From Cymbomonas tetramitiformis (Eukaryota > Chlorophyta > Pyramimonadophyceae > Pyramimonadales > Pyramimonadaceae): a stretch of 20,427 nucleotides of DNA. Every line of letters begins with the position of its first letter. Within the stretch, counting starts at the first letter, position 1. The notes under the pieces are model-generated. The model had not been told where the DNA came from and made no database searches. It was given only the letters and a program-made list of their open reading frames with translations. The position numbers and the translations under genes were made by a program. Shown here piece by piece: positions 7,690 through 15,073 of the stretch. The stretch covers positions 1 through 20,427 of the forward strand of contig LGRX02015191.1 in the NCBI GenBank assembly GCA_001247695.2, given 5' to 3'.

Positions 7690-9144
7690 CAAGGCACGGT
7701 ATCGGTTGGTTCTAGGTGGTATTAGTTTTTTCCGATAAGTCAAAAATAAGTATTAGTCGATACCGATATCCAATTTTTTTAATTAGTCGATACCGATATG
7801 CCATCCTAAGCTATTAACCGATACCAATATTAGGAGAACGGGTATCAGTCGATTGCGATATTGTGATAGGTGCACAAATAGGTATCGAGTAATACCAATA
7901 AACTAATATATCGATATATCGGACTTATTCCGATAATTATTGTTCTATGCAAATGTTGGACTCTAGCACTCTACATTATAATAACAAAGTAGTCTAATTC
8001 ATCGCTGCCATAAGTGCGTGCTCTATGGTACCCTCTTTTAGACACTTTCTAAGGTCACTATGCATTTGGCCGCAGGCGCTAAATGCACGCTCCACACCTG
8101 CGGCACTAGCAGGCGCAGCCAGGAATTGCCTCGCCATCTTGGCCATGTGTGGGAGATTTTTAGCAGCAGCTTTCCAGCATACTAGCGGGTCCATATGCTT
8201 TGTTGCTGCAGGCAGTGCCATGTACTTTTCAAATTCATCTTCAGCCCTTTCCGCCACTATGAGCTCACCCACTTCATCATCCTCACTGTCACTGTCAGTA
8301 TCTAAAAAGCTGGCCACAGTCGTCACGGTTCTCTTCTTGGCAGGGGCAGACCTCTGGTGCTGTAGGTGAGGTAATAGGCGTCTCCCTTGGTATGTTATGT
8401 TTGCTCATGATTGGTGTTGAGTCTCCCTCCTCAAATCTTATGCATGCTGCTCCGCAACTCGCAAAAGATGAGCTTTTGTAGAGCGATCCGTCACTTGCAA
8501 AATCAAAGCTAACCCTATGATCTGCGCTGTCATGCGTGCCCTGTTCCTCATCTTCTGATGCACTCGGGCAGCTAAATTCACTGTTATCCGCTGCACATGA
8601 GTTGTTGCACCTTGCTGTGAAAAGGTCTTTGAGCCTATTTTCAACATATGCTAAGTATATCTCGGCTCCCGAACCTTCTCCTGTGTTGATCCTTGCTGTA
8701 CTGTTGGCATTCATTCTCAAAATGTTTTGGTCCACCGGCATCAAAGTTGTACCATCTTGCAGTATCTGATATTCATTAACTAGTAAAGCCTTCAGTCCTG
8801 TTTTGTCCGGTCTGTATATCCCTTCTTGATCCTTGGTGTACTGTTCCAATTGTAAAGTACCTAAGCCGGTGTCATGTCTCTGGACTTTGACTCTGGATTT
8901 TCCGATTTTCCGATATTATTTCCGATATGTCATGGATTTGGTATCAGTTGATACCGATAAGTGCAAACGTGGCATTAGTCGATTGCAATATTCGTCCTCA
9001 ACCTATTAGTCGATACCAATAGTACGCAATGCAGTATTAGCCGATAGTGATATTCCGATAACGACATAAAAAGGTATCGATTGATAGCGATATTACCGAT
9101 ATATCGATATATCAGTTATCGGCAGTTATCGATACCGTGCCTTG
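7690..9144 (-). mobile_element. Non-autonomous hAT transposon
   Basis: The 15-bp terminal inverted repeats begin CAAGGCACGGTATCG. The element is flanked by the 8-bp duplication GTTAGCTC (7682-7689 and 9145-9152), the hallmark of hAT insertion. Both ends are packed with iterated TCGATACCGATA/TATCGATATATCGG motifs, the kind of subterminal repeats that hAT transposases bind. Inside is a remnant transposase (minus strand). At 1455 bp it is too short for a complete hAT gene. Confidence 0.95.
7994..8849 (-). pseudogene. hAT transposase remnant with C-terminal dimerisation domain
   Basis: Two overlapping minus-strand frames make up the remnant. The downstream frame (8326-7994, open a little further upstream) encodes the typical C-terminal hAT dimerisation region. 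It runs DPLVCWK, LPHMAKMARQFLAAPASAAGVERAFS and a final LRKCLKEG block, with the conserved Ser/Ala-x-x-x-ERxFS signature. The upstream frame (8849-8295) holds acidic, low-complexity sequence without the catalytic RNase-H core. The change of frame near 8330 could be a lost intron boundary (CCTACAG|CACCAG looks like an acceptor) or decay. The missing D-D-E core means the element cannot mobilise itself. Confidence 0.85.
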
Positions 9145-9293
9145 GTTAGCTCTGCGACCACAGTCTACGCGGTATCTGCTCGGATACGTACGTATGAGTG
9201 CTTATAATAAATTCACAAGCACATGCAAGCATTCAATGTGGTAAACACGATACAAAATATGATGCGGTGACTAATTTCATTTTGTACATGTGT

Positions 9294-9299
9294 TTTATT
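9294..9299 (-). terminator. Candidate AATAAA polyadenylation signal, methyltransferase unit
   Basis: The minus strand reads ATTAATAAAACAC about 100 nt past the stop codon at 9397. The signal is also present in the first copy of the 172-bp duplication. Confidence 0.5.
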
Positions 9300-9396
9300 A
9301 ATGTTCAGGACTAGCTGTTAGCTCTGCGACCACAATCTACGCGGTATCTGCGTTCATTCCAGGTTCAAGACAGGCATTTGGCACGGCGTGCACTAT

Positions 9397-12300
9397 TTAC
9401 TCGGCTGGTGTGTCTCCGGCAGGTGCGGGGGTATCGCTGTCTCCTGGTGCGCCTTCTCCTGCCTCTTCTTCTTCCTCTTCATCTCCACCTTCTCCTTCCT
9501 CTCCTTCTCCTGCCTCGGATTGCTCAGAATCCGTGCCGGCTTCAGCGGGTCGATCTTTAGCGGGTTCTTCACCGTCCTCATCATCCAACTCGTTCATGTC
9601 CTTAGCGCAGTCGGCGATTTCTTTCGCCCTTTTGAGGTTTTCCTCCTCTATGCGTGCTTCCTCTTTGAGCTTCGCCGTTTCCTCGAGTGACATGCATTCC
9701 GTATCGCCGTTAGGCTCGTCGTTAATGTTCCCAATCCGCTGACTGGCTGCATTCACCATGTCTTGGTCGGAGTCGAACGCGACAGCGTTCAAGCCGCACC
9801 GGAGAGCTGCCATTGTGGCCGTCGCGACCCCACACCCCGCATCCAAGATCCAGTTGGGTGACGAATCGTTGTTTAACCGGGCGAAAGGTGCGGGTCCCAT
9901 CATGTGGCAGTTGATGAGCTCGATTAGCAGGTGCTGGGGCTTCTGGTGAGCGCATACCACTTTCCCATCGTCTCGGAAGGGTTGCTTGACGACAGAATAC
10001 CCCTCCAACACATTCGCCCTCGAGCCCGCCTCCGCATCCTTCGTCGAGAAGTCGAAGTCGCACATCCATGCTTTGCGAGTGGATTTTTCCCCGGACTCCT
10101 GGTCCGCCATTTGGAACCCGATGACAGCCGCTTCGAGGACATTGTACCGGATGGCTTTGTTGGCACCTACATCCTGGTTCTCCTTGCGCCACCATATGCG
10201 CTGGGCCCCACCGTTGCATTTGCTCTCCAGGATCTTCAGGAACCCAGTCTGCTGAGCAAACCCACAAAATATCAATATTGTCCAGTCCGGCGAGGTGGTG
10301 AGCGCCGCAAAGGCATCTATGAACTTGATCAGGTCGGGCTCGGATAACGCGTGCTCTGACAGCTCCGTATCGAAGTCGTAAATAACGTCCAGTATTGTCC
10401 CCACGTAATTCATCTTCGGGACATTCTCGAGTTTCGTCAACTCGTCTTTGTAGATCATGTAGCCGGTTTGAACCGTCTTCCACTCGAACTCTTTCTCAAA
10501 CTCTGCCTCCTTACCATCCTCCACAAGGGGGGAGGGAAGTGCCACCTATTATTATACCACAAACCGCTTGTTAATATTTGAATGACCCAAAATTGCTAGC
10601 GCAATAAAACATGCAACTACATGAGGAGCACGACTATTACAACAAAGAATGTTGAAAGAACGCACACCTTAACTGTATTGGGGACGTAGTTGACGGGCAG
10701 CCGCCCGAGGTCTCCCTCTCCGGCCTGACACCGGGAAAGCCACGTGTTGCAGTCTGCGACGAATTGGACGATGGCCTTGGGAACCGTGAGCTGACTCCCC
10801 CCTCGCCCAGTTTTACCTTGTTTCACCGCCTTGATGCATCGCTCGATGGCCTCCTGGCAAGCCCAAGTCTCACCGTATTTCTTCTCAAAAGCAGTCCAAT
10901 TCTCCACCCCAGATTGCGACACGATCCAGGCCTGAACGTTGCGTTGGGCCTTGAACCTCTTCAGGGTGTCAATCGCCTCTGCGATGGTGATCTCAGTGGT
11001 CAGGATTTTCTTCAGAACGCCGTTCAAGTAATCAACCTCCACGTCCGAGTGAAACCCGAGCATCGTCTGGAAAAAGGACATGTTCAACTCCTTCTTCTCG
11101 CTCTCCTTCACGATCGCCTGCTGCAAAGGCTGTGCCGGCTGACCGACACTCAACGTGTTACCGGCGCTTCGAGGAACACGCCTAGACCTGGCCTTGCCAC
11201 CCGACTTCTTCTTCTTGAGGTCGACACCTACATCCTTCAACGCCTCCTCCGCCCCAGACGTCTCGGTAGTCATGTCAACGATCTCACTCTCCGGAGTCCA
11301 GGTCTTGCGTTTCTTACCCGACCCCTTGGTGGGGGTCTTAGTCTGCCCCTTCAGAATACGCAATTCGTACGCATGCATGATTCTAACAATCTGGTCCCAA
11401 GTCTCCTGACGCACTGTAGCCATCGACCAATTCGTTGCGTATTCGTTGGCGTAGGAGATGTGATTCATTTGCAACACCTCCGCCTTAATCTGCAACTGCT
11501 GAGCCGATGTCAAAAAGTACCAGACCGGGAACCATTTGCCATTTTCAACGCCTCCCCCGAAAAGCTCCCAATCGTTCACATTGGCCCAGTCCCCCTTCGA
11601 CAGCTTCTCGTAGACATGCTTCCTATTCTTCCTTGGAAGCTTGAAAGTCTTGGGATCGTGCTTTTCCAACTGCTTCACCAGGCCGTCCTCCGTCCAGTCT
11701 TGGGCCTGAACGTCCCATTCCGTGATGCCACAATGCCAATAGAGTTTGTGGAGAGGGCCCTTCGATGCCTGCATGGTTTGCCGAGAAATTACGGTTAGTA
11801 ACATTCTTTTACTTTAAGTAAGTAAGAGCTTTAAGTGACAAAGATGGATAAGTTACATTGTTTTCTCAGAAATCACCTGCATGCCCGTTCGCATGGATTT
11901 TATGAGTTGCTGGTGCGACTTGCCCTTCACGTTCTGGTCGACGGTGTTCTGCTCGTCAGCCAAAAATCGGACCATGTCAGACTGTAGATTAAAATACAAT
12001 TTGCACTCGATCTGCTGAAAAGCTTCGTTATCTGGTTGTTCTTGGTGAAGCTCCCGCCGAGCGGTGAGGCTATGTTGGTGCCCGAAGCACACGAAACGAT
12101 ATACGCCTTCCCACACCTTACTGGGGTCAAAGTCCTCCGCGCTTGTGAGGTGCTCCCCAGACTCCGCCCATATAACGTACACTAGGGACGTGTTCTGAAA
12201 ACCGTGTGGGTTCCAAGCCATGCTCTCTTTCAAGTTCATGACTTGCGCACGGTCCTCATCCCTGATGCGCTCGTAGTCCTCAGCCTGTATAATGTACTGG

Positions 12301-14641
12301 ATAGGTATGTTGAAGGTACACCCCTTGACGTCTTTGGCGTCAACGACTCTGGGGTACCGGTGGTTATACTCAATCTGATACCGAATCGTATTAGAATGAG
12401 CTACTGAACGCCGCTGTTTCGGCAAAGAGAGCAAGGACTGCCAGTTCTGCGCTGCTTGCTCGGCATTCTGTTCTTTGGCCGCCTTCGCTGTCTCTCCAGG
12501 CCCGTAAGCTAACAATGAGCCGCCCGGACCACGACTAGCAGCCAGATCGCTTTCTGCTGCAGGTGTCAACGGTACCTATATTGTAATATAAAAGTACAAA
12601 GTTAGTCACTAACAGATAACACCTCATTAGGTTAATGAGCAATTCGAAACAACACTCATATTCATTATAAAACTGTTAAGGGGAAATCACAAAGGTTAGA
12701 AACTTTGCACAACTGCTCATTAAGCTAATGAGACATATTTTACATTACAAGCTAATGATACATATTTTATTTAACATCGGTCTTGATCAATTACGGTTGT
12801 CAATGTAATTGTATGCCTACTTCTTTAGTTTTGATTTACTACATTCCTGTCGATGGCTCGACTTCCAGTGCTGCTTCGCACAATCATGGGAACAGTATAC
12901 TGCTTGGTGACAGCCGCCACACCGCTTTTCTCCTTGTTTACCACAATTTATACAGAGACACTGGTGTGCTGACACCGAGGACTTCCCGAAACGATCTTTG
13001 TTTGCCTTCCGAACAGCAGATTGTGTGAAGCATGCGGTCCAGCCATTGGGAAGCTTTACTGGTGAATTAAAGTCGGTTGTGCCAGAATCCTGCAGTAAAG
13101 GAAAAAAAAGAAAAACTGCTCATTAAGCTAATGAGACCTTTTGGTCAGTCATCGAATTTCTCGGGTAAAACAGTCACACATGTCATATGATGACAGTAGG
13201 TATCATACTAACTGTAAAAAAAATCGTAAAGGCCAGAAAGTTTGCAAAACTGCTCATTAGGCTAATGAGGCTTTTTGTTCAAGTTTGGGTCAGTCATCGA
13301 ATTTCTCGGGTAAAACAGTCACACATGTCATATGATGACAGTAGGTATCATACTAACTGTAAAAAAAATCGTAAAGGCCAGAAAGGTTGCAAAACTGCTC
13401 ATTAGGCTAATGAGGCTTTTTGTTCAAGTTTGGGTCAGTCATCGAATTTCTCGGGTAAAACAGTCACACATGTCATATGATGACAGTAGGTATCATACTA
13501 ACTGTAAAAAAAATCGTAAAGGCCAGAAAGGTTGCAAAACTGCTCATTAGGCTAATGAGGCTTTTTGTTCAAGTTTGGGTCAGTCATCGAATTTCTCGGG
13601 TAAAACAGTCACACATGTCATATGATGACAGTAGGTATCATACTAACTGTAAAAAAAATCGTAAAGGCCAGAAAGTTTGCAAAACTGCTCATTAGGCTAA
13701 TGAGGCTTTTTGTTCAAGTTTGGGTCAGTCATCGAATTTCTCGGGTAAAACAGTCACACATGTCATATAATGACAGTAGGTATCATACTAACTGTAAAAA
13801 AAATCCTAAAGGCCAGAAAGTTTGCAAAACTGCTCATTAGGCTAATGAGGCTTTTTGTTCAAGTTTTGGTAAGTCATCGAATTTCTCGGGTAAAACAGTC
13901 ACACATGTCATATAATGACAGTAGTTATCATACAAACTGTAAAAAAACCTGAAGGCCAGAAAGTTTGCAAAACTGCTCATTAGGCTAATGAGGCTTTTTG
14001 TTCAAGTTTTTTAAGACACACTAATAATTAAAGAAATGACAAATAATTGAACAAAATATTACAGGATTTTTAAAAATGTTTGAACTTACCGCGGTTGGAA
14101 GTACTCCGGTGCCACCCATCTCCGTATCGATTGATTCGTCCAAGAGACTGTACTCTTCACCAGATATCTCAGCAGACTTCCAGAAGTCTGGGTTCTCGGA
14201 ATTTCGCCACATTTCATTCAGAAAAGAACTGTAAGCAGCAGCAGGAACTTTGGACGATGAGCGTGTAACCAGCTCATCCAGCCTGTTCTTGCGCGCTGTG
14301 TAAGTAGGCGCCACGCTGCTAATCAGCATATTTTCAGCGTCAAGACGGACAGCGCTATACTCATGCGGGCGTTCAGCCGTCGCCAGCACGTACAGCGGGG
14401 TATTGCCGTTGGCGGTTGACGCAGCGCCAGCGAAAGAGATACGAAGGTTCTCATCTGCGTTTGCTGGCAAAATAGGCAAACTTTTGTGAACTGTTTCCCC
14501 ATCGGCTGTTGCGAGAAAAACTTTTACTCGCAGCACATGGCCGTCTAAAGAAGGTACGCGCTCAACTGACCACTGCTTGTTGGGTAGCTGTAGTATGCTT
14601 CCTGCGCTCATTAATGCGCGAAATTGATCCAAAGTTGCCAT
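9397..14641 (-). CDS. ParB-like / DNA methyltransferase fusion protein (spliced)
   Basis: The exons are 14641-14090, 12575-11877, 11768-10668 and 10545-9397, giving 1166 aa, with every junction in phase 0. Donors are GTAAGT, GTGATT and GTGTGC. Acceptors end ATAG, GCAG and ATAG, and TACTAAC/GACTAAC branch sites lie 25 nt before two of them. Residues 1-184 are unrecognised. Residues ~245-400 resemble the ParB/sulfiredoxin-type domain: a regularly spaced RAQVMNLKESM helix, then FVCFGHQHSLTARREL in place of the GxRRxxA box, then an ADEQN motif. Residues ~418-784 are a Lys-rich middle region. Residues ~785-1060 fit a permuted N4-cytosine/N6-adenine methyltransferase. They show an IFCGF and RIWWRKEN block, then HQKPQHLLIELI (984-995), then the SAM-binding motif LDAGCGVATATMAAL (1018-1032). 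The catalytic DPPY position reads DFDT (841-844). An acidic tail follows. ParB and methyltransferase domains are neighbours in some phage proteins. The ParB exon is preceded by an in-frame TAG and has no early ATG, so an upstream exon is required. Exon 1 is the best candidate. Confidence 0.7.
11769..11876 (-). other. 108-nt intron with perfect TACTAAC branch site
   Basis: The donor is CAG|GTGATT and the acceptor is CATGCAG|GCATCG. TACTAAC lies at 11800-11794, 25 nt before the acceptor. Phase 0 is kept on both sides. Together with the 122-nt intron at 10667-10546 (AAG|GTGTGC to ATAATAG|GTGGCA) it fixes the exon structure of the fusion gene. Confidence 0.85.
12578..12816. other. Spacer between MYND exon and ParB exon, with two palindromes
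   Basis: It holds palindrome copies at 12622-12639 and 12715-12732. It also has an AATAAA signal 46 nt past the MYND stop, and on the minus strand a TTTCTAAC..TTAACAG acceptor-like signal near 12673. The short stretch between that acceptor and GAG|GTGTTA (~12620) could be a non-coding exon, but its ATGs run into a stop before the donor. Confidence 0.5.
12766..12771 (-). terminator. Candidate AATAAA polyadenylation signal, MYND product
   Basis: The minus strand reads TTAAATAAAATATG, 46 nt after the TAG at 12819-12817. This supports the MYND exon being a true 3'-terminal exon. Confidence 0.55.
12817..14641 (-). CDS. MYND zinc-finger protein (spliced, shared first exon)
   Basis: The exons are 14641-14090 (184 aa, starting MATLDQFRAL) and 13089-12817 (90 aa plus TAG), giving 274 aa with a phase-0 junction. 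The donor is CCGCG|GTAAGT. The acceptor is a strong pyrimidine run ending CTGCAG|GATTCT. The last exon carries a full MYND finger. Its ligands are C230, C233, C241, C244, C250, C254, H263 and C267 (pattern CINC-x7-CGGC-x5-CSHDC..HW..H...C). MYND fingers usually bind proline-rich peptides of transcription or chromatin partners; this protein has no SET domain. The N-terminal 184 residues match no family I know. The intron holds the 145-bp palindrome array. Because exon 1 also fits the ParB exon in phase 0, this may be a short isoform of the fusion gene rather than a separate gene. Confidence 0.78.
13110..14012 (+). repeat. 145-bp minisatellite in the intron of the MYND/ParB unit
   Basis: There are about six units of 145 bp plus partial units at both ends. 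Each unit contains TTTGCAAAACTG, the palindrome CTCATTAGGCTAATGAG, TCATCGAATTTCTCGGG and TGTCATATGATGACA. Palindrome copies start at 13119, 13252, 13397, 13542, 13687, 13832 and 13977. Units differ by only a few bases, so the array is young or homogenised. The array lies wholly inside the 1000-nt intron 14089-13090. Confidence 0.95.
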
Positions 14642-15073
14642 TAATTTAATTCACGAAAAAGTAAAACAAAAAGGGCGATGAGCTGTAAGCGGTGTTATGC
14701 AAAGTAGGTTTTGGATTGTGAGGAAGACTGGTCGAGTTTATTGAGTTTCAATAAGTTTTGTTCTCTCGTCATCAAAATCTGAGAATTGCAAATCGAAGTA
14801 TTTTATTGGACGGGCCGAACGCGACAAAGAACTCGAATCTGCATTCAAGATCTCGATTTCGATTGATGACATCTGCACTCGATCCGGGAACTTGAGTACA
14901 GAGTGATGTTATTGGACAAAGTTTGGTCGATCGATCCGATGAATTTAATATGACCGACCGTAATATTCAAATTCAAAGTCATCGGCTGTCGCCCCTGACG
15001 AAACTCGGAATGAACTGTCGTCGTTTTCATTTCACGGAAATTGGCTTCATAAGATTTTTGAACTATTTTTCTG
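14642..15073. promoter_or_regulatory. Divergent (bidirectional) promoter region
   Basis: This 432-bp gap separates the ATG of the MYND/ParB unit (minus) from the first ATG of the transposase unit (plus). Head-to-head spacing suggests a shared, co-regulated promoter. No TATA box is convincing. GATCGATC-type short palindromes occur near 14930. The CTCATTA palindrome is absent here and is confined to the flanking introns and spacer. Confidence 0.6.

Larger units (their letters stand above)
7548..9351. repeat. 172-bp tandem duplication, first copy split by a hAT
   Basis: Unit A is 7548-7689 plus 9153-9182, interrupted by the hAT element and its extra target copy. Unit B is 9183-9351. Both run from GATACGTACGTAT through AGCACATGCAAGCATT to GACTAGCTGTTAGCTC and TGCGACCACA, with only a few substitutions. 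Unit B lies just past the methyltransferase stop codon, so the repeat is probably 3'-UTR or downstream sequence of that gene. It contains an AATAAA signal on the minus strand. Confidence 0.9.

Noticed and set aside
9722..10483. 253-codon minus-strand frame overlapping the methyltransferase exon
   Set aside because: It is a shadow in another frame. The methyltransferase motifs and splice phase are in the frame ending at 9397.
10764..11798. 344-codon open frame on the plus strand
   Set aside because: It lies antisense to exon 3 of the fusion gene, whose splice sites and phase are well supported. It has no motif of its own.
13187..13952. Series of similar 60-72-codon open frames in the 145-bp array
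   Set aside because: The unit length is not a multiple of three, each frame runs into the next unit out of phase, and the array lies in an intron. These are repeat artefacts.
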